Shown: one piece after another, positions 48,561 to 56,711 of the stretch
Layout of the letters: every line of letters begins with the position of its first letter
Numbering within the stretch: the stretch's first letter is position 1
NCBI GenBank assembly: GCA_002600635.1
Contig: CP021371.1
Coordinates: 4,610,001-4,674,000 of the forward strand
Direction of reading: 5' to 3'
Source of the DNA: Rhizobium sp. ACO-34A
GTDB lineage: Bacteria; Pseudomonadota; Alphaproteobacteria; Rhizobiales; Rhizobiaceae
DNA length: 64,000 nucleotides
Notes under the pieces: model-generated
Database searches by the model: none
Told to the model about the DNA's origin: nothing
Seen by the model: only the letters and a program-made list of their open reading frames with translations
Program-made: the position numbers and the translations under genes

Positions 48561-48880
48561 GGCGTGTTTCCATCCGGTTGAAGAATCGGGATTGTTTCTT
48601 GATATTCTGAAGCGCCGCCGATGCGGTCGGCTACGTTCAGCCTAGGCGGCTGTTGAGCGCTCCGGAGACGCACGCGAAGAACCGTGCCGGCAGACGCTTG
48701 TGGTCCTGCAGCACGATGAACTGGTTCGCGAGACATCCGAATTTAGATCCCATGGCGTGGCAATAACAGTTTTCCACAAAATCGGCAACGGATTTGCTTC
48801 GTCAGCCGCCTGACACATGTCTGTCATAAAGTATTCGCGGAAACATGCTTCATCTGTCGGGCCAAACGGAGGTAGACCGC
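48561..48880. other. Intergenic region between divergent leuC and ppk2
   Basis: This 320-bp gap separates two divergent genes. It contains the candidate Pho box 48810-48827 near ppk2. On the leuC side I see only an imperfect hairpin-prone CGCCGCCGATGCGGTCGG tract around 48613-48630 and a short frame (48642-48827, minus) without a ribosome site. No further feature is convincing. Confidence 0.5.
48810..48827 (+). promoter_or_regulatory. Candidate Pho box upstream of ppk2
   Basis: CTGACAC-ATGT-CTGTCAT has two heptamers 4 nt apart, matching the PhoB half-sites CTGTCAC and CTGTCAT at 13 of 14 positions. It lies 53 nt before the ppk2 ATG. PhoB control of polyphosphate kinase fits with phosphate starvation physiology. 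Confidence 0.65.
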
Positions 48881-49786
48881 ATGTCCGATCCCATTCACGA
48901 CGAAATCAGCCGCATCAAGGAAGACATCATCGACAGCTTCGACGAGGAGCTGGAACAGCAGATGGAAGAGGAGCGGATGGAAGAGATGGTCGCCGAAGGC
49001 CTCTCGGAGCCGACCATCGACCGCCGTATCTATTTCCGTGAACTTTTCCGGCTGCAGCATGAGCTGGTCAGCCTGCAGGACTGGGTCCAGTACAAGAAGC
49101 TGAAGGTCGTCGTCCTCTTCGAAGGCCGCGATTCCGCCGGCAAGGGCGGCGCGATCAAGCGCGTCACCCAGCGCCTCAACCCGCGCGTCTGCCGCGTCGT
49201 GGCGCTGCCCGCCCCGACCGAGCGCGAAAAGAGCCAGTGGTACTTCCAGCGCTACGTCAACCACCTGCCGAGCGCCGGCGAAATGGTGCTGTTCGACCGC
49301 TCCTGGTACAACCGCGCCGGTGTCGAGCGCGTCATGGGCTTCTGCACCCCGGAAGAGCTGGATGAATTCTTCCGTTCCGTGCCGGAATTCGAGCGCATGC
49401 TGGTCCGCTCCGGCATCATCCTGCTGAAATACTGGTTCTCGATCACCGACGAGGAACAGGAATTCCGCTTCCGCATGCGCATCCACGATCCGCTGAAGCA
49501 GTGGAAACTCTCGCCCATGGACCTGCAGAGCCGCATTCACTGGGAGGAATATACCAAGGCCAAGGAAGACATGCTGGAACACACCCACATCCCGGAAGCG
49601 CCGTGGTGGGTCGTGCAGGCCGTCGACAAGAAGAAGGCCCGCCTCAACATGATCGCCCATCTCCTGTCGCAGATCCCTTACGAAACCGTGCCGAAGGAGC
49701 ATATCGTGCTGCCGGATCGCGTCCGCAACTCCGACTACATCCGTCACCCGGTTCCGCCGGAAATGTACGTTCCGGACGTCTTTTGA
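48881..49786 (+). CDS. ppk2: Polyphosphate kinase 2 (PPK2 family)
   Basis: This 301-residue protein begins MSDPIHDEISRIKED and has the PPK2 Walker A VVVLFEGRDSAGKGG near residues 77-91, Walker B in MVLFDRSWYN, and the lid module RAGVERVMGFCTPEELDEFF. It transfers phosphate between polyphosphate and nucleotides. An acidic helical N-terminus (DEELEQQMEEER) precedes the core. I chose the ATG at 48881 with GGAGG 8 nt before it; the longer frame from 48845 lacks one. Class I versus II (GDP or AMP acceptor) cannot be decided here. Confidence 0.94.
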   Translation: MSDPIHDEISRIKEDIIDSFDEELEQQMEEERMEEMVAEGLSEPTIDRRIYFRELFRLQHELVSLQDWVQYKKLKVVVLFEGRDSAGKGGAIKRVTQRLNPRVCRVVALPAPTEREKSQWYFQRYVNHLPSAGEMVLFDRSWYNRAGVERVMGFCTPEELDEFFRSVPEFERMLVRSGIILLKYWFSITDEEQEFRFRMRIHDPLKQWKLSPMDLQSRIHWEEYTKAKEDMLEHTHIPEAPWWVVQAVDKKKARLNMIAHLLSQIPYETVPKEHIVLPDRVRNSDYIRHPVPPEMYVPDVF

Positions 49787-49821
49787 GGCCGGATATCCCA
49801 CTGACGAAAGCGGTGCCGGGC

Positions 49822-49925
49822 TAAAGCAATTCCAGCAAAAGCGGGAACCGATTTTGCCTCTAGAATTTAGGAAAAACAAAGAGATAGAGCATTTTTGACG
49901 ATCTTCTATCGTCGAAAATGCTCTA
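49822..49925 (+). repeat. Dispersed repeat family A copy after ppk2
   Basis: Hairpin 1 has outer AATTC/GAATT, inner GCAAAA/TTTTGC around loop GCGGGAACCGA, then the spacer AAAAACAAAGAGATAGAGC. Hairpin 2 is GAGCATTTTTGACGAT/ATCGTCGAAAATGCTC, strong and near-perfect. It lies in the convergent gap between ppk2 and a methyltransferase gene. Confidence 0.85.
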
Positions 49926-49939
49926 ATCGGCGCTTCTTT

Positions 49940-50572
49940 TCAGCGGATACGGAAAACATAGGTTCGAAGCAGGATTTCGGGCTCATCGATCGCATAGGCC
50001 CGGAAGAAGGGGCTTTGCTCCACCGCCTTCCATACGCCTCTTGCTTCAAGTTCGGCAAAGACATCGGCGAAATTGCCGCTGTCGAACACCCTGTCCCGCA
50101 CCGTGAAGATGGCATGGCCGCCGGGCCGCGTGATCCGGCACAGCTCGAACAGTCCGCTCGCCGGCGCATGTCCCTCGGTAAACACCCCCGTCGAGAAGAA
50201 CGCGGCGAAATGGCCGTCCTGCCAGGGCAATTCCTCGCCGAGCGTCGCGCGTCGCAATTCGTCGTATGCGCCCCTCTGCCGCGCCAGCGCCAGCATTTCC
50301 TCGGAAAAATCGAGCCCTTCGATGGACCGGTATCCCAGTGCCCTCAGACAGGGACCGGAAAGCCCGGTACCGCAGCCGGCATCGAGCAACGGCCCGGCAT
50401 CGACCGCAACGTATCGGCTGACCCAGGCCGGAATCAGGAAGGGAAGGCAGTAGCCGGAGGAGAGGTTCTCCCGGTCGTATTCCGACGACCAGGTGGAATA
50501 GGCCTCCGCCAGTTCTCCATCGGAGCGGGCGGCATAGACTTTCGACAACCCCTCGCTCCGTTCTTCGCTCAT
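49940..50572 (-). CDS. SAM-dependent methyltransferase
   Basis: This 210-residue protein has the SAM-binding motif PLLDAGCGTGLSGPCL near residues 60-75, EGLDFSEEMLALAR, and the later FSTGVFTEGHAPASGLFELCRITRPGG. It overlaps the preceding ABC permease gene by 4 nt (ATGA), so it is co-translated with a transporter and could modify its substrate or a related metabolite. No other clue to the substrate is visible. Confidence 0.8.
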   Translation of the reverse strand: MSEERSEGLSKVYAARSDGELAEAYSTWSSEYDRENLSSGYCLPFLIPAWVSRYVAVDAGPLLDAGCGTGLSGPCLRALGYRSIEGLDFSEEMLALARQRGAYDELRRATLGEELPWQDGHFAAFFSTGVFTEGHAPASGLFELCRITRPGGHAIFTVRDRVFDSGNFADVFAELEARGVWKAVEQSPFFRAYAIDEPEILLRTYVFRIR

Positions 50573-51402
50573 CCTCGCGTCCCTTTCCGGCGCATCCGCT
50601 TTTCCACGCGCCTCAGCAGCATGGACAGGCCTATCGTCAGGATAAGATAGATATAGGCGACGATGGAATAGGTCTCGAAGAAGCGGAAGGAGCCGGACGC
50701 ATAGATCTTGCCGGCCTGGCTGATATCGGCGACCCCGAGCACCGAGACCAGCGAACTATCCTTCACCATCGCCACGAAATCGTTGGAGAGCGGCGGAAAG
50801 ATCACCCGGATTGCCTGCGGAAAGACGATCAGCCGGAAGCGCTGGTAGCGGTTGAGGCCAAGCGACATCGCCGCCTCCACCTGTCCCCTGTCGATCGACT
50901 GGAAACCGGCACGGAAGATCTCGGCGATGAAGGCCGAATAGCCGATCATCAGCGCGAAGATCGCCCGCCACATCAGCGACACGTCGCGCACCTGAAGGGC
51001 CGACAGCCAGCCGCCCTCGACCAGCGGACCGATCAGGAAATTGTAGAGGCTGACGAAGCCCGGAGCACCGACGAAGGCGATGTAGAACAGGAGGACGAGG
51101 ATCGGGATGCCGCGGACCACCTCGACATAGAAGCGCGCGATCTGCCTGACGATCTGGCTGTCGGACATGCCGGCGAGCGCCACCAGCAGGCCGAGCAGCG
51201 TCGCCAGCACGAAGCCGACCACGGTCACGAACACCGTGACGCCGATGCCGCGTGAAATGGTGGTGAACACCTGCGCGTAGAGGTCGTTGACGGCGATGAC
51301 GGCGGCGATCGCAAGCCCGATCGCGACAAGGGCGACCAGCCACCATGGCCGGTCGCCCTCGCCCTTTTCCCTGCCCGCGCCGGGAAGCGTCTGAAAGCCC
51401 AT
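50569..51402 (-). CDS. Amino-acid-type ABC transporter permease
   Basis: This 277-residue protein is of the HisM/polar amino acid permease group with a single BPD_transp_1 unit: GIGVTVFVTVVGFVLATLLG in the first span, the EAA-like loop QVEAAMSLGLNRYQRFRLIVFPQAIRV, and spans near the C-terminus. It forms an inner-membrane channel for a polar amino acid or related compound. It is located 27 nt after the binding-protein gene and overlaps a methyltransferase. There is no ATP-binding gene in this operon, so a shared ATPase elsewhere is likely. Confidence 0.88.
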   Translation of the reverse strand: MGFQTLPGAGREKGEGDRPWWLVALVAIGLAIAAVIAVNDLYAQVFTTISRGIGVTVFVTVVGFVLATLLGLLVALAGMSDSQIVRQIARFYVEVVRGIPILVLLFYIAFVGAPGFVSLYNFLIGPLVEGGWLSALQVRDVSLMWRAIFALMIGYSAFIAEIFRAGFQSIDRGQVEAAMSLGLNRYQRFRLIVFPQAIRVIFPPLSNDFVAMVKDSSLVSVLGVADISQAGKIYASGSFRFFETYSIVAYIYLILTIGLSMLLRRVEKRMRRKGTRG

Positions 51403-51429
51403 CAGCTCATGGCCTCCGGCTTTCGCAAA

Positions 51430-52230
51430 TCACTCGCCCATCTTGTAGTCGAGGAACCACTTCTTGTTCAGCGCATCGAAGGTACCATCGGCCTTCAGCG
51501 CCGCAATCGCCGCGTTGACCGGAGCCACGATGTCGGAGCCCTTGGGGAAGATGAAACCGAAATCCTCGGCGCCCAGCGCACCGCCGACGACCTTCAGGCC
51601 GCCATTGGATGCATCGACATAGCCTTTGGCGGCAACGCTGTCGGTCAGCACCAGATCGACGTCGCCGGCTTTCAGCGCCTGAACGGTGGCGCCGAAGGTT
51701 TCGAACAGCTTGATGCGCGGGTTCTGCTCGTTGCCGTCGAGGATTTCATAGACGGCGGTGTAGAAGGGCGAGGTGCCCGGCTGCGCGCCGATCAGGCCAT
51801 CCTTGAATTCGCCGAAGCTCTTGGCGTCCGAAAAACGGCTCTCGTCGCCCCGCACCAGCATGAACTGTTCGGAACGCATGTAGGGGTCGGAGAAGTCGAC
51901 CTTCTCCTTGCGGTCGTCCTTGATGGTGATGCCGGTCATGCCGATCTGGTACTGGCCGTCCGACACCGCCTGGATCATCGCGTCCCACGAGGTGTTCTGG
52001 TATTCGACCTTGAAGTTCAGCCGCTTGGCGATCTCGTTCATCGCGTCGTATTCCCAGCCGATGGCCTCGCCCGACTTCGGATCGACGAACTGCAGCGGCG
52101 GATAGGCGTTTTCCGTCACCACCACGACCGTCTTGCCGCCGAGATCCGGCAGGTCGGCGGCAGCGGCGGTGAACGGCAGCAGCGAAAGAACGGACAGACC
52201 GGCGAGCACGGCGCGGCGAAGAAGCATCAT
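51430..52230 (-). CDS. Amino-acid-type ABC transporter substrate-binding protein
   Basis: This 266-residue protein has a Sec signal peptide (VLAGLSVLSLLPFTAAAA) and the family-3 solute-binding layout: VVVVTENAYPPLQFVDPKSGEAIGWEYD, then QYQIGMTGITIKDDRKEKVDFSDPYM, typical of polar amino acid binding proteins. It works with the permease at 50569-51402. The ligand cannot be read from the sequence with confidence. It is the first gene of the three-gene operon. Confidence 0.88.
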   Translation of the reverse strand: MMLLRRAVLAGLSVLSLLPFTAAAADLPDLGGKTVVVVTENAYPPLQFVDPKSGEAIGWEYDAMNEIAKRLNFKVEYQNTSWDAMIQAVSDGQYQIGMTGITIKDDRKEKVDFSDPYMRSEQFMLVRGDESRFSDAKSFGEFKDGLIGAQPGTSPFYTAVYEILDGNEQNPRIKLFETFGATVQALKAGDVDLVLTDSVAAKGYVDASNGGLKVVGGALGAEDFGFIFPKGSDIVAPVNAAIAALKADGTFDALNKKWFLDYKMGE

Positions 52231-52374
52231 TGTCTCCCTGATTGTGGCAGGCCGACAGTGTCACAGTTCAATCGCGCCTTGCAAGCGGGCGGCGTTGCGT
52301 CCACAGCACCGGGGGAGAAACGGCCTTCTCAATCCCGTACATCCCGCCGAAAAGCCATCCGCTGGCCGAAAAGC

Positions 52375-52905
52375 TCACGCTTTCTGGCAATGGCTCGCCT
52401 GAACGCCGTCACCGACCTCGAAATCGCCCTTCTGCGGCGGGGCGATCGGCTTGAACAGATTGCGGTCGGGCTTGAGGTCGATGAGCGGTGTTCCGTCGAG
52501 GCAATCGAGGCCCCGGACGAACAGCCTGCCACCCTCGACCTTCTCCAGGACGACGATGGAGGTGCCGATCGGATTGGGCCTGACCGGCGAGCGGATGGAG
52601 AAGGTGCCGTGCACCTCGCCATTGTTGCCCGGGCTCTGCAGCACGAGATCGCGTCTGGAACGGTCGAGCCAGTAGAGAATTTCCAGCTTCTCGAACTTCT
52701 CGACGCCTTTCAGCGCCGGCACCCAGGGCTCGAAGATCTCGATCTCGCAGAGCGGACCGTCATGGCGCCCCTGCCGCGGCGTCTCCATCCGCGAGGTCCA
52801 CGGAGTATGGATGCGGCCGATGAAGACCAGCCCGGCATCGATGGCCTCCGGCGCTTCGATCTGCACTTCGTTTTCCCGGACTTCGTTCTCACGCACCATC
52901 GTCAT
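52375..52905 (-). CDS. TrmO/TsaA (UPF0066)-type protein
   Basis: This 176-residue protein is of the TsaA/TrmO family: [49 protein letters not shown], and [42 protein letters not shown]. TrmO adds a methyl to N6-threonylcarbamoyladenosine in tRNA. It begins 12 nt after the ATPase gene of a FecBCD-type operon on the same strand, so it seems to be the last gene of that operon. The family also includes metal-linked members of unknown role, so the tRNA role is not certain. Confidence 0.85.
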   Translation of the reverse strand: MTMVRENEVRENEVQIEAPEAIDAGLVFIGRIHTPWTSRMETPRQGRHDGPLCEIEIFEPWVPALKGVEKFEKLEILYWLDRSRRDLVLQSPGNNGEVHGTFSIRSPVRPNPIGTSIVVLEKVEGGRLFVRGLDCLDGTPLIDLKPDRNLFKPIAPPQKGDFEVGDGVQASHCQKA

Positions 52906-52917
52906 GTCCCCACTTCA

Positions 52918-53697
52918 TCAATTATCATCCAGCCGCGGAACGCAGCTCGCCGCGCGGCCGCCTTCGAGCGTCCCGACGACCACATCGACACCATAGACTT
53001 CCCGGATCGCCGCGGCCGTCAGCACCTCGCCCGGTGCTCCCTCCGCCCTGACCACACCGTCCTTCAGAAGGACGACGCGGTCGGCCACGAGAAACACATG
53101 CCCCGGATCATGGGTCGAAAGCACGATAGACCGGCCGTCACGGGCAAGCCCGCGAATGCAGTCGAGAACCCGCATCTGGTTGCCGTAGTCGAGGCTTGCC
53201 GTCGGCTCGTCCATCACGATGATGCCGGCCTGCTGCGCCAGCGCCCGGGCGATCAGCACCAGCTGACGCTCGCCGCCGCTGAGTTCGGTATAGGGCCGGC
53301 CGGCGAGATGGGCGATGCCGAGTTCGGACAGGGAATGTTCGGCAATCTCCCTGTCGGCACGCCCCGGCATGGCGAAAAGGGAAACGTGGGCAGCGCGGCC
53401 CATCAGCACCACATCGCGCGCGACAAACGGAAAGAGCGCGGCATGGGCCTGCGGCACATAGGCGATGCGGCGCGCCCGTTCCGCCCGAGACCACTGAGGC
53501 AGGGCGCATTCGTCGAGGGCGACGGTCCCGCCAAGCGCCGGCATCAGACCGAGCATGGTCTTGAACAGCGTCGTCTTGCCCACGCCGTTCGGCCCGAACA
53601 GCGCCAGCACCTCGCCCGGAACCACGTGAAGCGTCACCTCGCGCCCGACGACCTTGCCGCGGTGACCGAAGGAGAGCGCGTCCAGCCTGAGCGTCAT
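52918..53697 (-). CDS. FecE-type ABC transporter ATPase
   Basis: This 259-residue ABC ATPase of the iron-siderophore/cobalamin (FecE/BtuD) group has Walker A GPNGVGKTT near residue 37, signature ELSGGERQLVLIARAL, Walker B IIVMDEPTASLD, and a DPGHVF switch histidine. It powers import through the adjacent FecCD permease, with which it overlaps by 4 nt. The start ATG at 53697 is used. The substrate suggested by the operator upstream is molybdate or tungstate, though the protein itself cannot show this. Confidence 0.9.
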   Translation of the reverse strand: MTLRLDALSFGHRGKVVGREVTLHVVPGEVLALFGPNGVGKTTLFKTMLGLMPALGGTVALDECALPQWSRAERARRIAYVPQAHAALFPFVARDVVLMGRAAHVSLFAMPGRADREIAEHSLSELGIAHLAGRPYTELSGGERQLVLIARALAQQAGIIVMDEPTASLDYGNQMRVLDCIRGLARDGRSIVLSTHDPGHVFLVADRVVLLKDGVVRAEGAPGEVLTAAAIREVYGVDVVVGTLEGGRAASCVPRLDDN

Positions 53698-54737
53698 TGC
53701 CAACTCCTCCGTCCACTCGCCATCAGCCACAGCAGGAAAGGCGCGCCGACGACCGCCGTCAGGATGCCGAGCGGCACCTCGATGGTCGCAATGCTGCGCG
53801 CCAGCATGTCGATGATCAGAAGAAGCCCCGCTCCGAGCAGCATGGACCCCGGCAGCATGACCCGGAAATCCGGGCCGAAGATCATCCGCGCGGCATGCGG
53901 CACGATCAGGCCGATCCAGCCGATCACCCCGGTGACGGAAACGGTTGCCGCCGTCACCAGCGTCGCGCCGGCAATGGTGACGAGACGCACGGCGCGGGTA
54001 TCGACGCCGAGCGACTGCGCTTCTTCGTCGCCGAGCGTCATCAGGTTGATCCGCCAGCGCAGAAGAATGAGCGGCGCAAGGCCCAGCGCCACCGCGGGCA
54101 GGATCGACAGGACGTCGAAACGGGTGACCGCCGTCATGCTGCCGAGCAGCCAGAAGGTGATGGCCGGCAGCTGGTCATAGGGATCGGCAAGGATCTTGAT
54201 GAGAGAGATGCCCGCGCCGACGAGCGCCTGGATGGCGATCCCGGTCAGAACCAGCGTCAGCACCGGATCACGATGGCGCACCGCCGCCGCAACGCCATAG
54301 GCGGCACCCACCGCCATGAGGCCGCCGGCAAAGGCCAGCCCCTGAATGGCAAGCACATGCAGGGAGAGAAAGATGCCGAGCGCCGCCCCGAGGCTTGCGC
54401 CCACGGAAACGCCGAGAAGATCCGGCGACACCAGCGGATTGCGGAACAGCCCCTGAAAGGTCGCGCCCGACGCTGCAAGCGCCGCTCCTGCCACCATGCC
54501 GGCCACGACGCGCGGCAGCCGCACGTTCCACAGCACCGTCGAAAACAACGGATCGGCCGGCGGCGACCCCGTGAGAAGATCCGCCATCGCCGACAGCACC
54601 GGCGTCGCTCCCCCGGCATAGCGCCCGACCGTCATCGACAACAGCGCCAGACACGCAACGAGACCGGCGGCAACGATCAGCAATCTGCCCGGCATTCTTC
54701 CCCGAATTTCCTGCTGAACGACGCCGGCCGGCCGCAT
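53694..54737 (-). CDS. FecCD-type ABC transporter permease
   Basis: This 347-residue membrane protein of the FecCD/BtuC group has about nine or ten spans. PRVVAGMVAGAALAASGATFQGLFRNPLVSPDLLGVSVGAS is the typical FecC motif, and the GWIGLIVPHAARMIFGPDFR segment is the usual coupling part. It forms the inner-membrane pathway for a metal complex or oxyanion. It lies 17 nt after the binding-protein gene and overlaps the ATPase gene, so the three are one operon. Confidence 0.92.
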   Translation of the reverse strand: MRPAGVVQQEIRGRMPGRLLIVAAGLVACLALLSMTVGRYAGGATPVLSAMADLLTGSPPADPLFSTVLWNVRLPRVVAGMVAGAALAASGATFQGLFRNPLVSPDLLGVSVGASLGAALGIFLSLHVLAIQGLAFAGGLMAVGAAYGVAAAVRHRDPVLTLVLTGIAIQALVGAGISLIKILADPYDQLPAITFWLLGSMTAVTRFDVLSILPAVALGLAPLILLRWRINLMTLGDEEAQSLGVDTRAVRLVTIAGATLVTAATVSVTGVIGWIGLIVPHAARMIFGPDFRVMLPGSMLLGAGLLLIIDMLARSIATIEVPLGILTAVVGAPFLLWLMASGRRSWQ

Positions 54738-54754
54738 GCCTCACCAGCCTCCCA

Positions 54755-55777
54755 TCAATGGCCCTGACCGACGAGCTTCGCCAATTGCTCGTCCGAAAGG
54801 TCGACCTGATAGAACAGCTGGTAGAAACGCCGGGTCTCCGCGGGAAGATCCACCTTGAACACCTCGGGGTGAAGCAGGTTTTCCAGCCAGACCAGCCCGA
54901 TCAGACGGTTCACGCCGGGTGGCGAATCGGTCCAGCCGAACGGCAGGTTCGGCGTTACATGAACCCTGCCCGCCGTCACCGCATCGAGCTTCGACAGCGT
55001 GTCGCTGGTCTTGAGCGAGGAGGCGAACTTGCCGGATGCGGCGAGAATGACGTCGGGCTTCCAGCTCAGGATCTGCTCCGGCGAGACCTGGGTCAGCCCG
55101 CCCTTGCCGGCCTCCGCCGCGACGTTCCTGCCGCCGACCGCCTCGATCAGCTCGACATTGATCGAGCCCTGCAGCCCCGTTTCGAGCCCCTCCGGTCCGC
55201 GGCCGTAATAGACCTTCGGGCGCTTCGCGTCCTCGATGCCCGAAAGCTTCGATTTCAGGTCGGTGAGCTTTTCGTCCGCATAGGCCGCGAGTTCCCCCGC
55301 CCGCGCCGGGACCCCGAGAATGTCGCCGACTTCCTTCAGAGTCTCGGCACTGCGGTCGAAACGGCCGTCGATCAGCACATAGGGAATCCCGGTCTGTTCC
55401 TGCACCTTGTCGGCAAGCGAGGCATAGGTGGGGTTCACCGTGCCGACATCGATGATGAGGTCGGGCTTGGCGGCAATCACCGCCTCGATATTCGCCGTGC
55501 CACCCTTGCCGGTGAGCTGGCCATAGACGGGCAGGTCGCGGGTCGCCGGCAACAGGTAGACCTTCTCCGCATCGCCCGGCTCGCGCACCCAGCCGGCCAG
55601 CTTTTCCGGCGCCAGCACATAGACGAGCACCGCCGCCGGCGGCCCGGCCACCATGACGCGGGTGACATTGTCAGGAATTTCGACCTGACGGCCTGCCGCA
55701 TCGGTAATGCTGCGGGCCTGCACGACAGCCGGCAACAGAAGGAAAAGGCAATAAAACAAGGTCTTTGCGATGCGCAT
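54755..55777 (-). CDS. FecB-type ABC transporter substrate-binding protein
   Basis: This 340-residue protein has a signal peptide (AKTLFYCLFLLLPAVVQA) and the type-III periplasmic-binding fold: ITDAAGRQVEIPDNVTRVMVAGPPAAVLVYVLAP at the start and LTQVSPEQILSWKPDVILAASG in the second lobe. FecB/BtuF proteins bind siderophores, haem, cobalamin or, in some members (MolB of Haemophilus), molybdate and tungstate. A ModE-type operator 40 nt upstream favours molybdate or tungstate. Annotators would usually call it iron; I see no iron-responsive site. Confidence 0.85.
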   Translation of the reverse strand: MRIAKTLFYCLFLLLPAVVQARSITDAAGRQVEIPDNVTRVMVAGPPAAVLVYVLAPEKLAGWVREPGDAEKVYLLPATRDLPVYGQLTGKGGTANIEAVIAAKPDLIIDVGTVNPTYASLADKVQEQTGIPYVLIDGRFDRSAETLKEVGDILGVPARAGELAAYADEKLTDLKSKLSGIEDAKRPKVYYGRGPEGLETGLQGSINVELIEAVGGRNVAAEAGKGGLTQVSPEQILSWKPDVILAASGKFASSLKTSDTLSKLDAVTAGRVHVTPNLPFGWTDSPPGVNRLIGLVWLENLLHPEVFKVDLPAETRRFYQLFYQVDLSDEQLAKLVGQGH

Positions 55778-55817
55778 GGCTCTCCCCGCTCAAAATACGA
55801 GCGGCACTATGGCATAG

Positions 55818-55841
55818 CGATATATCCAATGGAATATTCCG
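55818..55841 (-). promoter_or_regulatory. ModE-like operator upstream of the FecBCD operon
   Basis: CG-AT-ATAT-N8-ATAT-TC-CG fits CG-N2-ATAT-N8-ATAT-N2-CG, the geometry of molybdate-responsive ModE operators (CGTTATAT-N8-ACATAACG before E. coli modA). It lies about 41 nt upstream of the first gene, where a repressor would block transcription. No modE gene is in the window. Confidence 0.6.
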
Positions 55842-55875
55842 TTCGGCGCGAAATTCCATCGCGTGTGCACAAACG

Positions 55876-55901
55876 AAAAAAGGCGGCCCGAAGGCCGCCT
55901 T
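55876..55901 (-). terminator. Intrinsic terminator of rplS
   Basis: The minus strand reads GGCGGCC-TTCG-GGCCGCC followed by a run of six T, a strong 7-bp stem with a stable tetraloop. It lies 25-50 nt after the rplS stop and upstream of the ModE-like operator. Confidence 0.93.
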
Positions 55902-55924
55902 CCGAAACCCGAAATCGGGAATTC

Positions 55925-56461
55925 TTATTCTGCGGTGGCTTCTGCTGCTGCAGCTGCTTCGGCAGCAGCCTTTGCTTCAGCGGCTTCTGCTGCTGCCTTT
56001 TCGGCGGCCAGAGCCTGTGCTGCTGCAACCTTTTCAGCTTCCAGACGTGCCTTTTCCTCGGCAATTGCGGCGCGCTCGGCGTCGTTCAGCTTGCGGGCGC
56101 GGGTGCCGGTGTTCTCGACGATACGAGCCGACTTGCCGCGACGGTCGCGCAGGTAGTAGAGCTTGGCGCGACGGACCTTACCGCGGCGAACGACTTCAAC
56201 GCCTTCGACCATCGGCGAGTAGACCGGGAATACGCGCTCGACGCCTTCGCCGTAGGAGATCTTGCGAACGGTGAAGCTCTCGTTGAGGCCGCCGCCGGAA
56301 CGGGCGATGCAGACGCCTTCATAGGCCTGCACGCGGGTACGGTTGCCTTCCGTGACCTTCACGTTGACGCGGACGGTGTCGCCCGGGGAAAACTCGGGAA
56401 GCGTGCGCTTGGCGGCGATCTTGGCGGCCTGTTCGGCTTCCAGCTGTTCAATGATGTTCAT
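55925..56461 (-). CDS. rplS: 50S ribosomal protein L19
   Basis: This 178-residue protein starts [19 protein letters not shown] and carries the L19 core ([40 protein letters not shown], then [11 protein letters not shown], and [15 protein letters not shown]). The core accounts for about 120 residues; an Ala/Glu/Lys-rich tail of about 55 residues (for example [20 protein letters not shown]) follows. Such tails are usual in alphaproteobacterial L19. It sits at the 30S-50S interface. It is followed by a terminator and preceded by trmD 250 nt upstream. Confidence 0.96.
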   Translation of the reverse strand: MNIIEQLEAEQAAKIAAKRTLPEFSPGDTVRVNVKVTEGNRTRVQAYEGVCIARSGGGLNESFTVRKISYGEGVERVFPVYSPMVEGVEVVRRGKVRRAKLYYLRDRRGKSARIVENTGTRARKLNDAERAAIAEEKARLEAEKVAAAQALAAEKAAAEAAEAKAAAEAAAAAEATAE

Positions 56462-56646
56462 TTGTCTAACCTTCGGTTCTTCTGGAACAGCCAGAGCGCT
56501 CAACGGATGATCCTTCGGTCGAAGCCTCCGGATTTGCCTTGTGGGCGGGAGCGGATACGCATGCTCTTTGTTGCGGCAGACGGGCAAAAGCCCATTTCCG
56601 TGGGCGCAAATACACCAAACGTCCCCGGTTGTCACCCCCGGCCATG

Positions 56647-56674
56647 ACTCTTTTATGAAACACTCTTTTATGAA
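56647..56674 (+). repeat. Short tandem duplication (15-bp period) between trmD and rplS
   Basis: ACTCTTTTATGAA occurs twice (56647-56659 and 56662-56674) with a 15-bp period, in the 250-nt gap. It is probably a slippage duplication. Its position, close to rplS transcription start on the other strand, makes a role in expression possible but unproven. Confidence 0.6.
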
Positions 56675-56711
56675 GAGGCGGTCATACGCGTCGAATGCCG
56701 CCCGCAGGCCG

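Noticed and set aside
48642..48827. A possible leader peptide of leuC (61 codons, minus strand)
   Set aside because: No Leu-codon run, no ribosome site and no attenuator pairing could be seen.
51409..54180. A 923-codon plus-strand frame opposite the ABC transporter genes
   Set aside because: It has low-complexity Arg/Asp/Gly composition typical of antisense shadows and no recognisable domain; genes on the minus strand have full motif sets.
55818..55841. Iron-responsive (RirA or Irr) operator before the FecBCD operon
   Set aside because: The dyad does not resemble the Irr or RirA motifs known from rhizobia; the CG-N2-ATAT-N8-ATAT-N2-CG spacing fits ModE better.
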